Of a stretch of 64,000 nucleotides of DNA, positions 34,349 through 44,230 are shown piece after piece (positions within the stretch are counted from its first letter, which is position 1; each line of letters opens with the position of its first letter). The stretch is from Mesorhizobium huakuii (lineage in GTDB: Bacteria; Pseudomonadota; Alphaproteobacteria; Rhizobiales; Rhizobiaceae), in NCBI RefSeq assembly GCF_030160235.1, contig NZ_BSNY01000051.1:144103-208102 (forward strand), given 5' to 3'. Both the position numbers and the translations under genes were made by a program. The notes under the pieces were generated by a model, which was not told the origin of the DNA, ran no database searches, and worked only from the letters and a program-made list of their open reading frames with translations.

Positions 34349-35065
34349 CTATCGCACCGCCGGCCTGCCGAACACCATGCGCAGGAATTCGTCCAGCCAG
34401 CGCTTCAGATGCATGTCCCAGATCAGCCGGCCGCCGAGGTGATCGCGGCCGGGCTGCGCGCCCGGCAATTCGAAGCGATGCGCGCCGCGCACCACCCAGC
34501 GCTGCATCATCACCCGGGTCAGTTCGCCGTGGAACTGGATGCCCCAGGCATTGTCGCCGTAGCGAAAAGCCTGGTTGGGATAGGTCTCCGCCGTCGCCAG
34601 CAGTGTCGCGTCCCTGGGCAAGGAAAAGCCCTCGCGGTGGAACTGGTAGACCATGTCGGGCCAGTGCATCAGTTTCCTGCCGGCCTCGGTCGCCTTGATC
34701 GGATACCAGCCGATCTCGACGAGCCCGTCGCCGTGACCCTCGACCTTGCCGCCGAGATGGTTGACCAGCATCTGCGCGCCTAGGCAGATGCCGAGGCACG
34801 GCCGGTTCTCCCGTAGCGGGATTTCCAGCCATTTGGTCTCGCGGCGGACGAACTCGTCCTCGTCATTGGCGCTCATCGGCCCGCCGAAGACCACTGTGCC
34901 CGCATGGCCGTCCAGCGTCTCCGGCAAGGCGTCGCCGAGCGGCGGCCGACGGATGTCGAGCTCGAAACCCTCTTCGATGAGCATGTGGCCGACGCGTCCG
35001 GGGCTCGAATTCTCCTGATGCAGCACGATCAGGATTTTTGGTTTCGAACGCGTTGTGCGCGGCAT
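34349..35065 (-). CDS. Class I glutamine amidotransferase-like protein
   Basis: A 238-residue stand-alone GATase domain. The nucleophile is Cys94 in CLGICLGAQM and the catalytic histidine is His179 in WGIQFHGEL, so the triad is likely complete. It resembles the GMP-synthase-like GATase group, not PuuD. It is the last gene of the minus-strand run from hemC through terB, starting 18 bases after terB. The acceptor protein or substrate is unknown. It may be a gamma-glutamyl hydrolase rather than a synthase partner. Confidence 0.8.
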   Translation of the reverse strand: MPRTTRSKPKILIVLHQENSSPGRVGHMLIEEGFELDIRRPPLGDALPETLDGHAGTVVFGGPMSANDEDEFVRRETKWLEIPLRENRPCLGICLGAQMLVNHLGGKVEGHGDGLVEIGWYPIKATEAGRKLMHWPDMVYQFHREGFSLPRDATLLATAETYPNQAFRYGDNAWGIQFHGELTRVMMQRWVVRGAHRFELPGAQPGRDHLGGRLIWDMHLKRWLDEFLRMVFGRPAVR

Positions 35066-35083
35066 CGTCAGGCGGGATCCCGT

Positions 35084-35563
35084 CTATTCGTCGCTTGAAA
35101 TTCCGCGCGCGTCCGGCGCTTGCGCCGCCGCCTTGCGGCGCGCCTCGACCCGGTCGTGGCGCTCGACGCCGATCAGTTCGGCGACGCGCCAGACCGTATT
35201 GTCCTCAAGCTCATGCAGCTCGCCATCGGCATAGACGATTTCCCACATAAGGCCGATAAAGGCCTTGCGCCCGTCCGCGTCGAGATGGCGCTTGAGGACG
35301 CTGGTGAACGCATAGAGGTCGATCGCCTCATTGTCGGCCTGCTCGCCGGCGGCGGCGAGCGCTTCGAGTTCGGCGCCGCTGATCGAATAGCTCTCGGAGA
35401 GCACAGCCTTGAACCGCTCCCATTCGACATCCTGGCGCACGCCGTCGGCGTTCATCACATGGTAGAGCAGCGCGGAAGCCGCGACGCGCGGATCGTCCGT
35501 GCTGGTATGCGCGCCGGCGCCGGCCGGCAAATCCCTGAGAAACGACAGAACGCGTTCGAACAT
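35084..35563 (-). CDS. TerB-family protein
   Basis: A 159-residue soluble all-helical protein of the TerB (tellurite resistance) family. The family signature is VAASALLYHVMNADG, followed by an internal repeat with FIGLMWEIVYADGELHELEDN, each with an acidic metal-site-like loop. The start at 35563 gives MFERVLSFLRDLPAG; a start 12 codons earlier (MTWLFGP) is possible. It lies between hemY and the GATase gene on the same strand. A role in tellurite resistance should not be assumed. Confidence 0.78.
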   Translation of the reverse strand: MFERVLSFLRDLPAGAGAHTSTDDPRVAASALLYHVMNADGVRQDVEWERFKAVLSESYSISGAELEALAAAGEQADNEAIDLYAFTSVLKRHLDADGRKAFIGLMWEIVYADGELHELEDNTVWRVAELIGVERHDRVEARRKAAAQAPDARGISSDE

Positions 35564-35616
35564 CAATCCATTCCCAAAAGGCCCAAAGAGCCAAGTCAAT
35601 CACCCGAAGGCCAAGA

Positions 35617-37218
35617 TCAAAACAGCCGGAAGCGGCGCGGCGATTTTTCCGCTTCCTCGTCCGGATCGACGCCCGGATCGTCCGGCAAGCGCGTCAGTTC
35701 TTCCGCCGGCTCGACGGCCTCGGCATCGGCCGGCACCGCTGCGAACGCAGCCGCCGTGACCGGCGTGACCTGGTCTTCGCTTCTATCGGTTCCCTGGCCC
35801 GTTGTCTCGCTGCCCGCCGTGGCGGGCTCGATCGTGTCGATCGGCTTCTCGCTGGCCGGTTTCGCCAGCGCCTCGATTGCCGGCACCGTGTTCGCAGGCG
35901 CATCGTCACGGCTGTCGATCAACTGGCCAAGCCGCTCCATCGGCGCGCGCCACTCGAAGGCGTCGAGCCGTCCGGTGACCGGCGATACCGGCGCCCAGCG
36001 TTCCGAAACGACGCCATCGGCGACCCAGGCCGGATCGCGCGGCGCCCGCACAGCCTTGGAGAGCAGCTGCCGCACCTTGCCCTGGTCGCCGGTCTCGGCC
36101 TCCTCGATGTCAGCCAGCAGCAGATAGGCGCCCTCGCGGCGGTCCATCCGGATGGCGGCCTCGGCCTCGCGGCGGGCGGTGGCGAAATCCTGCGCGTCGA
36201 GCGCGGCACGCGCCACCGTCATCGACGATTCGGCGTGGTTCTTCTTCATCTCCTGCAGCTTCTTCGCCCGGTTGAGACGGTCGAGCACGGCGTCACCAGG
36301 CCTCGCATGGGTGTAGAGCTCGGCAATCTCGGGATGCGGTTCGGCCCTCCAGGCGGTCTCCAGGATTTTGGAGCCCTTGCGCACATCATTCTGCCTGAAC
36401 AGCGCGGCGGCGGCGGCAACGGCGGCGGGGGCGAAATCCGGCTGCAGCTTGTTGGCTTCGAGTGCCGCTGTCCTGGCAGCCGTCGGATCGCTGTCGGCGA
36501 GCGACTGGGCCTTGGCGGTCAACAGCACGGCGCGGCGGCGGTTGGCGGCGTCGCGCTCGATCTGCCGCGTCGACTTCTGCGCGTCGACCAGTTTCAGGGC
36601 GCCGTCCCAGTCGCCGCGCGCGGTCAACTCCTCCAGCGTCGATTCGGCCGCCCAGGCCAGTTGCGGCGCAACGGCGGCGGCGCGGCCGGCATAGTGCCTG
36701 GCGGCGTTGCGGTCACCCAGCCGTTCGGCTTCGAGATAAAGCCCGCGCAGACCGAGCAGCCGCATTTCCGGATCGTCGAGCATGCTCTCGAACTTTTGCC
36801 GCGCGCCCTCATGGTCGCCTTCGAGCAGCGAGGCCTGCGCCTCCAGCAGATGGATCAGCGGTTCCTGGTCGGAGCGGATCAGCTTGGCCGCTTCCTTGGT
36901 CTTCTTGCGGGCCAGCGCCCCGTCGCCGGCGCCGGCGGCGATCATGCCGGTCGACAGCGCCTGGTAGCCGCGGTCGCGGCGGCGCACGCGGAAATAGCGC
37001 GAGATGGTATAGGGGCTGTTCCACAGCGACTTGACGAGCCACCACAGGATCATCACCGCGGCGACGACAGCGACGACGGCCACCGCCGCCACCATCAGGC
37101 TGACCTGGTACTGGTAGCCGTTGAACGTGACGACCATGTCGCCCGGCCGGTCGGCCAGCCAGGCAAAGCCGAGCCCGAGCGCGAAGACGACGATGAGGAA
37201 GGCGAGCAGGCGGATCAT
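35617..37218 (-). CDS. hemY: HemY-domain tetratricopeptide-repeat membrane protein
   Basis: A 533-residue HemY-like protein. It has two N-terminal transmembrane helices (about residues 3-22 and 43-65) with the HemY_N pattern, followed by TPR repeats from about 90 to 400 and a disordered acidic C-terminal tail rich in Pro, Ala and Glu. It sits in a heme gene cluster. The role in heme synthesis is known only by genetic association, and the protein is not protoporphyrinogen oxidase. It starts ten bases after the mic60-like gene stop. Confidence 0.8.
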   Translation of the reverse strand: MIRLLAFLIVVFALGLGFAWLADRPGDMVVTFNGYQYQVSLMVAAVAVVAVVAAVMILWWLVKSLWNSPYTISRYFRVRRRDRGYQALSTGMIAAGAGDGALARKKTKEAAKLIRSDQEPLIHLLEAQASLLEGDHEGARQKFESMLDDPEMRLLGLRGLYLEAERLGDRNAARHYAGRAAAVAPQLAWAAESTLEELTARGDWDGALKLVDAQKSTRQIERDAANRRRAVLLTAKAQSLADSDPTAARTAALEANKLQPDFAPAAVAAAAALFRQNDVRKGSKILETAWRAEPHPEIAELYTHARPGDAVLDRLNRAKKLQEMKKNHAESSMTVARAALDAQDFATARREAEAAIRMDRREGAYLLLADIEEAETGDQGKVRQLLSKAVRAPRDPAWVADGVVSERWAPVSPVTGRLDAFEWRAPMERLGQLIDSRDDAPANTVPAIEALAKPASEKPIDTIEPATAGSETTGQGTDRSEDQVTPVTAAAFAAVPADAEAVEPAEELTRLPDDPGVDPDEEAEKSPRRFRLF

Positions 37219-37228
37219 CGTGTTGCCC

Positions 37229-38701
37229 TCATGCCTTCATCGCGCCGGAGATCAGCGCGTCGACCTGGGTTTCGACTTCGATGCGCGCCTTCAGTTTGCC
37301 GGCAAAGTCGGCGCCGGCGGCCTTCACGGCCTCGGGCAGCGAATTGTACTCGCTGAGCGCCTTGGCATAGTCGCCTTGGCTGACCGCCACTTCCATGCGC
37401 GCCACGGTTTCCGGCGCGCCGGGCCCCTCGACGGCACCGATCGGCCGGACCTTGACCAGCGATTCGGCGCTGGACATCAGGTTCTGCAGGAAGCCGGCAT
37501 TCTGGTCGACCGGCGTTGCGGCGGCGACCATGGCATTGGCGGCAGCATCCATTTGCGAGGCGATCTCGGTGCGGGTGGGCACGCCCTTTTCGGCATAGGG
37601 CCGCAAGGTCGCGATCTCCGGCGCATTGGGCGAAATCGCCGCCAGAGTATCGAGTTCCGCCGAGAACGGCGCACCGCGTTCGAGCGCCGACTTCAAGGCC
37701 GACGCGGCAATGGCGAGCGCGATCTTCGGCTGTCCTGCCGCCGCCTCGACCTTGCCGGAGAGCTGCGACACCGACTGTTCCAGGGCGGTGAGCCGGCCGT
37801 CCTGCGCCTTCGCGGCTTCGCCCGTCGATTTCACCAACGCATCGAGGCTTGCCAGTTTTTCGTTGAGCGGGCCGAGATCGACCGGCGCGGCGCTGCCGGC
37901 CTTGCCGAGGGCGGCGACCGCGGTCTCGATCTGCTTGACCTTGTCGCCGAGCGCGGCAAGCCCGGCATTGTCGCCAGCGCCGCCCTGTTCGACCGTCGAT
38001 TTCAGCGCCGCGACATCGGCCTTTACCTGTTCCAGTCCAGAGGAAAGTCCGACCACCTTGGCCGCTGCGTCATTATTGCCGCCGGCGTCCTTCAGGCCGG
38101 CGATTTCGCTCTTCAGCGAAGCGATCTCGCCATTGACGCCGTCGAGCGAGACGCCAGCGCTGGAACCCGGCGCGCCAAGCAGGCCGGCAAATTGCAGGCC
38201 GCCGGCACCGGCGAGCGCAATGACGCCACCGATAATGCCTGCGGCGATACCGTTGAGGCCACCACGCTTTGCCGCGGCAGGTGCCGGCGCCATCTTTTCG
38301 TCCCGCGTCCGGGTTTTCGCCGTGCTGTCGTCGGTGCGCTTGGCCGACGCATCCTCGAAATTGTAGTCGGAGGCGGCACTGCGACTGGCAGGCGCATCCG
38401 AGCCGGGATAGGGCAGATCCGGCTCCGCGGCCTTGGCCTCCGCTGACGGCTCGGTCCCGGCCTGCCCCACGCCATCGGCATGTTCCCAGGGTTCGAGATC
38501 GGTCTGGTCGGCATGCACCGGCTCTTCGGGAGCCTCCGGCTGCGAGGCATCAGCGGCTTCCTCGGCCTTCGCCTCGTCGGTATGGGCCGTTGCCTTGGCG
38601 GCATCCTCGTCGACGATGCGGGAAACGGCACCGGGCTCGAGATCGATGGTCACCGGCTCGCGGCGGCTTTTCGAGTGTCGCATCTTCGGCGTCTTGACCA
38701 T
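37229..38701 (-). CDS. Alphaproteobacterial Mic60/mitofilin-like inner-membrane protein
   Basis: A 490-residue protein. A disordered acidic N-terminus (1-145) precedes one transmembrane helix (about 150-175, IAAGIIGGVIALAGAGG) and a long coiled-coil region (about 185-320). A C-terminal mitofilin-like helical domain (about 330-490) has KIALAIAASALKSALERGAPF. This organisation and its place between hemD and hemY are those described for bacterial Mic60. It probably shapes inner-membrane contacts. The ATG at 38701 (MVKTPKMRHSK) has GGAG eight bases upstream. The domain end is inferred, not searched. Confidence 0.8.
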   Translation of the reverse strand: MVKTPKMRHSKSRREPVTIDLEPGAVSRIVDEDAAKATAHTDEAKAEEAADASQPEAPEEPVHADQTDLEPWEHADGVGQAGTEPSAEAKAAEPDLPYPGSDAPASRSAASDYNFEDASAKRTDDSTAKTRTRDEKMAPAPAAAKRGGLNGIAAGIIGGVIALAGAGGLQFAGLLGAPGSSAGVSLDGVNGEIASLKSEIAGLKDAGGNNDAAAKVVGLSSGLEQVKADVAALKSTVEQGGAGDNAGLAALGDKVKQIETAVAALGKAGSAAPVDLGPLNEKLASLDALVKSTGEAAKAQDGRLTALEQSVSQLSGKVEAAAGQPKIALAIAASALKSALERGAPFSAELDTLAAISPNAPEIATLRPYAEKGVPTRTEIASQMDAAANAMVAAATPVDQNAGFLQNLMSSAESLVKVRPIGAVEGPGAPETVARMEVAVSQGDYAKALSEYNSLPEAVKAAGADFAGKLKARIEVETQVDALISGAMKA

Positions 38702-38811
38702 GCCTGGGCTCCGCAAAATTCGCTTCGTCTCAACGCCTGCCGGCGCGTGATGGTTCAGAAAGGGTCTAGCACATCACCAAGCGGTGAAAAGGGGCGGTGT
38801 GATGACGCGGC

Positions 38812-39528
38812 TCAGGGCAGCCCCTCCAAAAGGGCCAGCAGCGCCTCCTCGTCGGGTCGCGCGGCGATGCGGATTGCTTTGCCGGCGCCGTCGTCGAAAG
38901 CGGCGGCTATGCGGGCGGAAAGAGCAAGAAACCGCGCCTTTTCAAAGGCCTGATGCAGAGCGGGCCGTTTGGTCAGGGCCTGCATCGCGGCGGCCGCCTT
39001 GGCCGAATAGAGCAGCACCGCATCGACCGGTTGGCAGGACAGCTGCGCAAGGATGGTCCCGTCGGAATACGGCACCGGAAGCGTGTCATACGTCTCCACG
39101 GCGCGGACCCGGACGTCAGCCGCTTCCAGCCGCTGTTCAAACACCGGAAACCGCACGCGTCCGCAGAGATAGGTGATCGCCTTGCCGGGAAACGCCGCGG
39201 CGATGCTGTCCGCCAACGCCTCGGCATCGCCTGGGCCTTCAATGACGGAAGAGAACCCCCTCTTGCGCGCCGCTTCGGCGGTCTTGGCGCCCACGGCATG
39301 GCAAGGCAGGGAAGCAAGCGCCGCGATGACCTCGCTTGAGGCATGGCGCACGGCGTTGGCGCTGGTAACGGCAACCGCGATGGCATCGCCGGTGACGAAC
39401 CCCGGATCGGCAGGCAAAGCCACCGTTTCGGTCAAAGGCAGAACGACCGGTTGGATTCCCGTCTCCTGAAGCCGCCGCGCCGTGCGCGATGCGCCCGGCT
39501 CCGGTCTGGTCACCAGGACGCGAGGCAC
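38812..39528 (-). CDS. hemD: Uroporphyrinogen-III synthase
   Basis: A 238-residue enzyme that cyclises hydroxymethylbilane to uroporphyrinogen III. HemD is poorly conserved, but the sequence has the typical opening VLVTRPEPGASRTARRL and SANAVRH in the first lobe, and AVLLYSAKAAAAM in the second. The GTG start at 39528 lies two bases after the hemC stop (TGA-AC-GTG), so the two are coupled. The 110 bases between it and mic60 hold nothing recognisable. Confidence 0.86.
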   Translation of the reverse strand: MPRVLVTRPEPGASRTARRLQETGIQPVVLPLTETVALPADPGFVTGDAIAVAVTSANAVRHASSEVIAALASLPCHAVGAKTAEAARKRGFSSVIEGPGDAEALADSIAAAFPGKAITYLCGRVRFPVFEQRLEAADVRVRAVETYDTLPVPYSDGTILAQLSCQPVDAVLLYSAKAAAAMQALTKRPALHQAFEKARFLALSARIAAAFDDGAGKAIRIAARPDEEALLALLEGLP

Positions 39529-39530
39529 GT

Positions 39531-40457
39531 TCAGAACCAGCCGTCGAAGAATTTTTCACCGGCCTTGGCCCGCACCGTCCGCGCGGCCTCCTCGCCGATG
39601 CCTGCGGCATCTTCTGCGGATCCCTGTAATTGGACCGTGTGCGACTGCGTGCCGTCGGGCGAGATGATCAGCCCGGCAAAAGAAAGCTTTCCGGCCTCGA
39701 TCGAGGCATGGCCGGCGATCGGCGTGCGACAGGAGCCGTCGAGCGCCGCCAGGAAGGCGCGTTCGCAGGCGAGCGCCTGTCCGGTCGGCACGTCGTGGAT
39801 CGCCGCCAGCATCTTTTCGACGTGGCGGTCGCCGATGCGGCTCTCGATGCCGATCGCGCCCTGTCCGGGTGCGGGCGGAAAGATGTCGAGCGGCATCAAA
39901 TCGGTGGCGACATGCTCCAGGCCCAGCCGCTTCAGCCCGGCATAGGCGAGGATGGTGCCGGCGGCCACCCCTTCGTCGAGCTTGCGCAGCCGTGTCTGCA
40001 CATTGCCGCGGAACATCACCACGTCGAGATCGGGCCGCATGCGGCGGATCAGCGCCTGCCGCCTGAGCGACGACGAGCCGACCTTGGCCGCGCGCGGCAG
40101 CTCGGCGATCGTCTTTACCGCCTTGCCGACAAAGGCGTCGCGCGCGTCCTCGCGCGGCAGGAAGGCAGCAAGCTCCAGACCGTCCGGCAATCGTGTCGGC
40201 ATGTCCTTCGACGAATGCACGGCGATGTCGATCGCACCGGCAAGCAGCGCCTCCTCGATCTCCTTGGTGAACAGGCCCTTGCCGCCGGCCTCCGACAGCG
40301 GCCGGTCCTGGATACGGTCGCCGCTGGTCGAGATGACGACGACCTCGAAGGCTTCCGCCGGCAGGCCATGCGCGGCCATCAGCCGCGCCTGCGTTTCATG
40401 CGCCTGCGCCAGCGCCAGCGGGCTGCCGCGTGTTCCGATTTTCAAGGTTGTTTGCAT
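39531..40457 (-). CDS. hemC: Hydroxymethylbilane synthase (porphobilinogen deaminase)
   Basis: A 308-residue enzyme that polymerises four porphobilinogens. The dipyrromethane cofactor cysteine is in [17 protein letters not shown]. Active-site arginines appear in [18 protein letters not shown] and [11 protein letters not shown]. The ATG at 40457 gives [20 protein letters not shown], the normal N-terminus; the in-frame extension is antisense to the intergenic DNA. It heads a minus-strand run to hemD, mic60, hemY and terB, and is divergent from tsaD across 152 bases. Confidence 0.93.
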   Translation of the reverse strand: MQTTLKIGTRGSPLALAQAHETQARLMAAHGLPAEAFEVVVISTSGDRIQDRPLSEAGGKGLFTKEIEEALLAGAIDIAVHSSKDMPTRLPDGLELAAFLPREDARDAFVGKAVKTIAELPRAAKVGSSSLRRQALIRRMRPDLDVVMFRGNVQTRLRKLDEGVAAGTILAYAGLKRLGLEHVATDLMPLDIFPPAPGQGAIGIESRIGDRHVEKMLAAIHDVPTGQALACERAFLAALDGSCRTPIAGHASIEAGKLSFAGLIISPDGTQSHTVQLQGSAEDAAGIGEEAARTVRAKAGEKFFDGWF

Positions 40458-40609
40458 GGCGCGCCGTCCGTGATAACCCCCGGCCGGAGCATTTGCGGCC
40501 AAGTGGAGCCACTTGGCGCCGCAGAAATGCGGCAAAGATAACCGAGGCCTTCCCAGCCTTCTCCTAATGGGGAAAGGCTCGATAAACAATCTCTAGGGAC
40601 AGCGACGAA

Positions 40610-41698
40610 TTGATCCGCGTTCTGGGCATTGAAACGAGTTGTGACGAGACCGCCGCCAGCGTCGTGGCGCTGGAGGGCGATGCCGCGCCGAAAATCCTGT
40701 CCAACATCGTGCTTTCCCAGATCGAGGAACATGCCGCCTTCGGCGGTGTCGTGCCCGAGATCGCCGCGCGCGCCCATGTCGAGGCGCTGGACGGCATCAT
40801 CGAGGCGGCACTGGCCGATTCGGGCACCACCCTTGCCGATATCGACGCGATCGCCGCCACCGCCGGCCCCGGCCTGGTCGGCGGCCTGATCGTCGGGCTG
40901 ATGACGGCCAAGGCGATCGCCGCGGCGGTAGGCAAGCCGCTGATCGCCGTCAACCACCTCGAAGGCCATGCCCTGACGGCGCGGCTGACCGACGGGCTCG
41001 AATTCCCCTATCTGCTGCTGCTGGTCTCCGGCGGCCACACGCAGATCCTGGCCGTGCGCGGCGTCGGCGATTATCAGCGCTGGGCCACCACCATCGACGA
41101 CGCGCTCGGCGAGGCCTTCGACAAGACGGCCAAGATGCTCGGCCTGCCCTATCCCGGCGGACCGAATGTCGAGAAGGCGGCTCTCTCGGGTGATGCCTCG
41201 CGCTTCGCCTTTCCCCGGCCGATGAAGGGTTCGGCGCAGCCCGATTTCTCCTTCTCCGGCCTGAAGACCGCCGTGCGCCAGGCGGCGACGGCCATCGAGC
41301 CCTTGAGCGACCAGGATGTCGCCGACATCTGCGCCTCGTTCCAGGCAGCGGTCGCCGATGCGCTGGCCGACCGCGTTTCGCGCGCGCTGGCGCGATTCAG
41401 CCAGACATTTCCCGGCACGAAAAACCCGGCGCTGGTGGTTGCCGGCGGCGTCGCCGCCAACCGCACCATCAAGGCAACGCTGGAACGGCTCTGCGCCGGG
41501 GCCGGCTTCACCTTCGTCGCGCCGCCGCTCAAACTGTGCACCGACAACGCGGCGATGATCGCCTGGGCCGGCATCGAACGGCTGCGGGAAGGCATGGCGC
41601 GGGAGAACGGCTTCGATTTCGTGCCGCGCTCGCGCTGGCCGCTCGACAGCATCTCGGCGCCGATGGTCGGTTCCGGCCGGCGCGGAGCCAAGGCATGA
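40610..41698 (+). CDS. tsaD: tRNA N6-threonylcarbamoyladenosine synthase subunit TsaD
   Basis: A 362-residue ASKHA-fold protein that transfers the threonylcarbamoyl group to A37 of ANN-decoding tRNAs. It starts [20 protein letters not shown] and has the metal-binding histidine motif [10 protein letters not shown] and LVSGGHTQI. The start is TTG at 40610 with AGGGA ten bases before it. It overlaps gpsA by four bases (ATGA). It is divergent from hemC. Confidence 0.93.
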   Translation: MIRVLGIETSCDETAASVVALEGDAAPKILSNIVLSQIEEHAAFGGVVPEIAARAHVEALDGIIEAALADSGTTLADIDAIAATAGPGLVGGLIVGLMTAKAIAAAVGKPLIAVNHLEGHALTARLTDGLEFPYLLLLVSGGHTQILAVRGVGDYQRWATTIDDALGEAFDKTAKMLGLPYPGGPNVEKAALSGDASRFAFPRPMKGSAQPDFSFSGLKTAVRQAATAIEPLSDQDVADICASFQAAVADALADRVSRALARFSQTFPGTKNPALVVAGGVAANRTIKATLERLCAGAGFTFVAPPLKLCTDNAAMIAWAGIERLREGMARENGFDFVPRSRWPLDSISAPMVGSGRRGAKA

Positions 41699-42711
41699 TC
41701 GATCGAGCCAACGGCAACCCCGGCAAAGGCAGCTGGCGCGTCACCGTGTTGGGCGGCGGCGCCTGGGGCACGGCGCTGGCGCTGGCCATGCTGCGCGCCG
41801 GCCATAAGGTGCGGCTGTTCGCGCGCGATCCGGAAACCGTGGCGGCGATCGGCCAAGGCCAGAATCCGCGCTATCTGCCCGGCATCGCCCTTGCACCCGG
41901 CATCGAGGCGACATCCGACATCGCGGCAGCGCTCTCCGGGGCCGATTGCGTGCTGGCGGTGACGCCGGCGCAATCGCTGCGGGCGACGCTGACGGTGGCG
42001 AAGGATCATATGCCGCACGGCATCCCGCTCGTGCTCTGCGCCAAGGGCATCGAGCGCGACACCGGCGCCTTGCTGTCGGCAATTGTCGAGGAAATCCTGC
42101 CGCGAAATCCGGTCGCCGCATTGTCAGGCCCGAGCTTTGCCACCGATGTCGCCCGCGGCCTGCCGACGGCGGTCGTGGTCGCCGCCCGTGACGAGGCGCT
42201 GGCGGCTGACCTTGCCGCCCGCTTTTCCGCCGAAAACCTGCGCTGTTATTCCAGCGACGACCTGATCGGCGTCGAGATCGGCGGCGCCTTGAAGAACGTT
42301 TTCGCCATTGCCGCGGGTGCGGTCACCGGAGCCGGGCTTGGCGCCAGCGCCCAGGCCGCCATGGTGACGCGCGGTTTCGTCGAACTGCGCCGCATCGGCG
42401 CCGCCTTCGGTGCCAGGCCCGAGACCCTGATGGGGCTTTCCGGTCTTGGCGACCTGCTGTTGACCTGCTCGTCCGCCCAATCGCGCAACTTCGCCTACGG
42501 GCTGGCGCTCGGGCAAGGCAAGGCGCTTGCCGGAATGCCGCTGGCCGAGGGCGTGCCGACGGCGGCGATCGCTGCCCGCATCGCCGCCGAGCGCGGCATC
42601 GACGCGCCGATCATCGCCGCCGTGGCGGCCATACTGGACGGCGCCATCACCATCCGCCAGGCCGTGACCGCCTTGATGACCCGGCCGCTGAAGACCGAAA
42701 CCAACGATTGA
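41695..42711 (+). CDS. gpsA: NAD(P)-dependent glycerol-3-phosphate dehydrogenase
   Basis: A 338-residue enzyme that reduces dihydroxyacetone phosphate for phospholipid synthesis. The coenzyme site is [16 protein letters not shown]. The substrate and lysine region is [17 protein letters not shown], and the C-terminal [14 protein letters not shown] loop is typical. The start overlaps the tsaD stop, and the next gene begins 34 bases on. The long upstream in-frame extension lies inside tsaD and is not real. Confidence 0.92.
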   Translation: MIDRANGNPGKGSWRVTVLGGGAWGTALALAMLRAGHKVRLFARDPETVAAIGQGQNPRYLPGIALAPGIEATSDIAAALSGADCVLAVTPAQSLRATLTVAKDHMPHGIPLVLCAKGIERDTGALLSAIVEEILPRNPVAALSGPSFATDVARGLPTAVVVAARDEALAADLAARFSAENLRCYSSDDLIGVEIGGALKNVFAIAAGAVTGAGLGASAQAAMVTRGFVELRRIGAAFGARPETLMGLSGLGDLLLTCSSAQSRNFAYGLALGQGKALAGMPLAEGVPTAAIAARIAAERGIDAPIIAAVAAILDGAITIRQAVTALMTRPLKTETND

Positions 42712-42745
42712 CCCCAACCTCAATCCCAAGACACGGAGAAAGACC

Positions 42746-43042
42746 ATGCTGTTTGCTTTTGTTTGCAAGGACAAGCCGGGAAGCCTGCAGGTGCGCCTCG
42801 ACACGCGGCCCGAGCATGTCGCCTTTCTCGAAGGGCTGAATGCGCAGAAGAAACTGGCCTTCGCCGGTCCGTTCCTCGATGCCGATGGCAAGCCCAATGG
42901 CAGTCTCGTGGTCGTCGAGGCGCCGGATCAGGCGGCGGCCCAGGCCTTGTCGGCCGCGGACCCCTATGCCAAGGCGGGCCTGTTCGAAAGCGTCGAAATT
43001 CGCCAGTGGAACTGGACGTTCAACAAGCCGGCGGCTAGTTAA
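42746..43042 (+). CDS. YciI-family protein
   Basis: A 98-residue ferredoxin-like protein of the YCII family. It has MLFAFVCKDKPGSLQ, a histidine in EHVAFLEGL and FAGPFLDADGKPNGSLVVVE, where the HxD-like pair of the family lies. CGGAG precedes the ATG. It sits in the tsaD-gpsA-yciI-EVE set that appears conserved in rhizobia. The reaction is unknown. Confidence 0.85.
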   Translation: MLFAFVCKDKPGSLQVRLDTRPEHVAFLEGLNAQKKLAFAGPFLDADGKPNGSLVVVEAPDQAAAQALSAADPYAKAGLFESVEIRQWNWTFNKPAAS

Positions 43043-43081
43043 TTCCGGTTGCCCGCACCTGGACCGCACGGAGGAGAAAAC

Positions 43082-43507
43082 ATGAATTACTGGCTGTTCA
43101 AATCCGAACCCTCGGTTTTCTCCTTCGAGGCGTTGAAGGCCAAGGGCAAGGCCGGCACGCAATGGGACGGCGTGCGCAACTACGCCGCCCGCAACAACAT
43201 GAAGGCCATGCAGATCGGCGATCTCGGCTTCTTCTACCATTCCAATGAGGGGCTCAACATCGTCGGCATAGCCGAAGTCTGCGCGCTCGCCCACCCCGAC
43301 ACCACGTCGGACGATCCGCGCTGGGAATGCGTGGACATCCGCGCGGTTCGCGACGTGCCGACCCCGCCGACGCTGGAACAGGTAAAGGCCAATCCGAAGC
43401 TTGCCGAAATGGCTCTGGTGCGGCTTGGCCGGCTTTCCGTACAGCCGGTGACCCCGGCCGAATGGAAGGAAGTCTGCCGCATGGGCGGCCTGACGCCCGC
43501 TCCGTGA
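43082..43507 (+). CDS. EVE-domain protein
   Basis: A 141-residue PUA-like EVE-domain protein related to thymocyte nuclear protein 1. It starts MNYWLFKSEPSVFSFEALKA and has WDGVRNYAARNNMKAMQIGD and FYHSNEGLNIVGIAEV, the aromatic-cage region used for modified bases. A nucleic-acid-modification reader role is likely but unproved. The ATG at 43082 has GGAGG upstream. Its stop overlaps the start of the methyltransferase gene. Confidence 0.88.
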   Translation: MNYWLFKSEPSVFSFEALKAKGKAGTQWDGVRNYAARNNMKAMQIGDLGFFYHSNEGLNIVGIAEVCALAHPDTTSDDPRWECVDIRAVRDVPTPPTLEQVKANPKLAEMALVRLGRLSVQPVTPAEWKEVCRMGGLTPAP

Positions 43508-44160
43508 CGGCGCTCACTCCGCATAGCGCGAAGCAATTCATCCTCGACAACACGGCGCTGATGGCGCCGCCGCATGTGCCCGAGATCCTGCTGCGTCTGG
43601 CCGATGAAGCGCACGATCTGTGGCAGCGGACCGAGGACGAGCTGGTCGAGATCGGCCTGCCGCCGCCCTTCTGGGCCTTTGCCTGGGCCGGCGGCCAGGG
43701 CCTCGCCCGCCATATCCTGGACAATCCCGAAACGGTGCGGGGCAAGCGCGTGCTCGACTTCGCCTCGGGCTCCGGCCTTGTCGCCATCGCCGCCGCCAAG
43801 GCGGGCGCTGCCGGGGTAATCGCCGCCGACATCGACCCGTTCTGCGCCACCGCGATCCGCCTCAACAGCGAGGCCAACGGCGTCGGGATCGACTTCCTCG
43901 GCACGGATTGCATCGGCACCGATGCAGGCTGGGACGTGGTACTGGCCGGTGACGTTTTCTACGACAAATCCTTCGCCGACCGCCTGATGCCGTGGTTCGC
44001 GACACTCAAGGCGCGCGGTGCCGAGATCTTCGTCGGCGATCCCGGCCGGTCCTATATGCCAAAATCGGGGCTGGAGCCGCTCGCGGTCTACGAGGTGGAA
44101 GTCACGCGGGCGCTGGAGGACTCCCTGGTCAAGCGCACCACCGTCTGGCGCTTTGCTTGA
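43504..44160 (+). CDS. Class I SAM-dependent methyltransferase (ETFB-KMT/Nnt1-like)
   Basis: A 218-residue methyltransferase. Motif I is VLDFASGSGLVAIAAAKAGA and motif II is VIAADIDPF. The acidic residue and aromatic stretch DVVLAGDVFYDKSFA is the METTL20-like signature. The family includes lysine methyltransferases acting on ETF-beta and similar proteins. The GTG start overlaps the EVE stop (GTGA), implying coupled translation. Target is inferred at most. Confidence 0.8.
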   Translation: MTALTPHSAKQFILDNTALMAPPHVPEILLRLADEAHDLWQRTEDELVEIGLPPPFWAFAWAGGQGLARHILDNPETVRGKRVLDFASGSGLVAIAAAKAGAAGVIAADIDPFCATAIRLNSEANGVGIDFLGTDCIGTDAGWDVVLAGDVFYDKSFADRLMPWFATLKARGAEIFVGDPGRSYMPKSGLEPLAVYEVEVTRALEDSLVKRTTVWRFA

Positions 44161-44230
44161 CGCCATCGCCGAAGCGCCTGATACAACGTGCATGCATGTC
44201 ACGCGACCTGCGTCTGGAGGGGGGAAGCTC

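Noticed and set aside
34349-35065. Candidate PuuD for the amine locus
   Set aside because: The nucleophile elbow (GICLGAQ) is GMP-synthase-like, and the gene lies about 17 kb away in the heme run.
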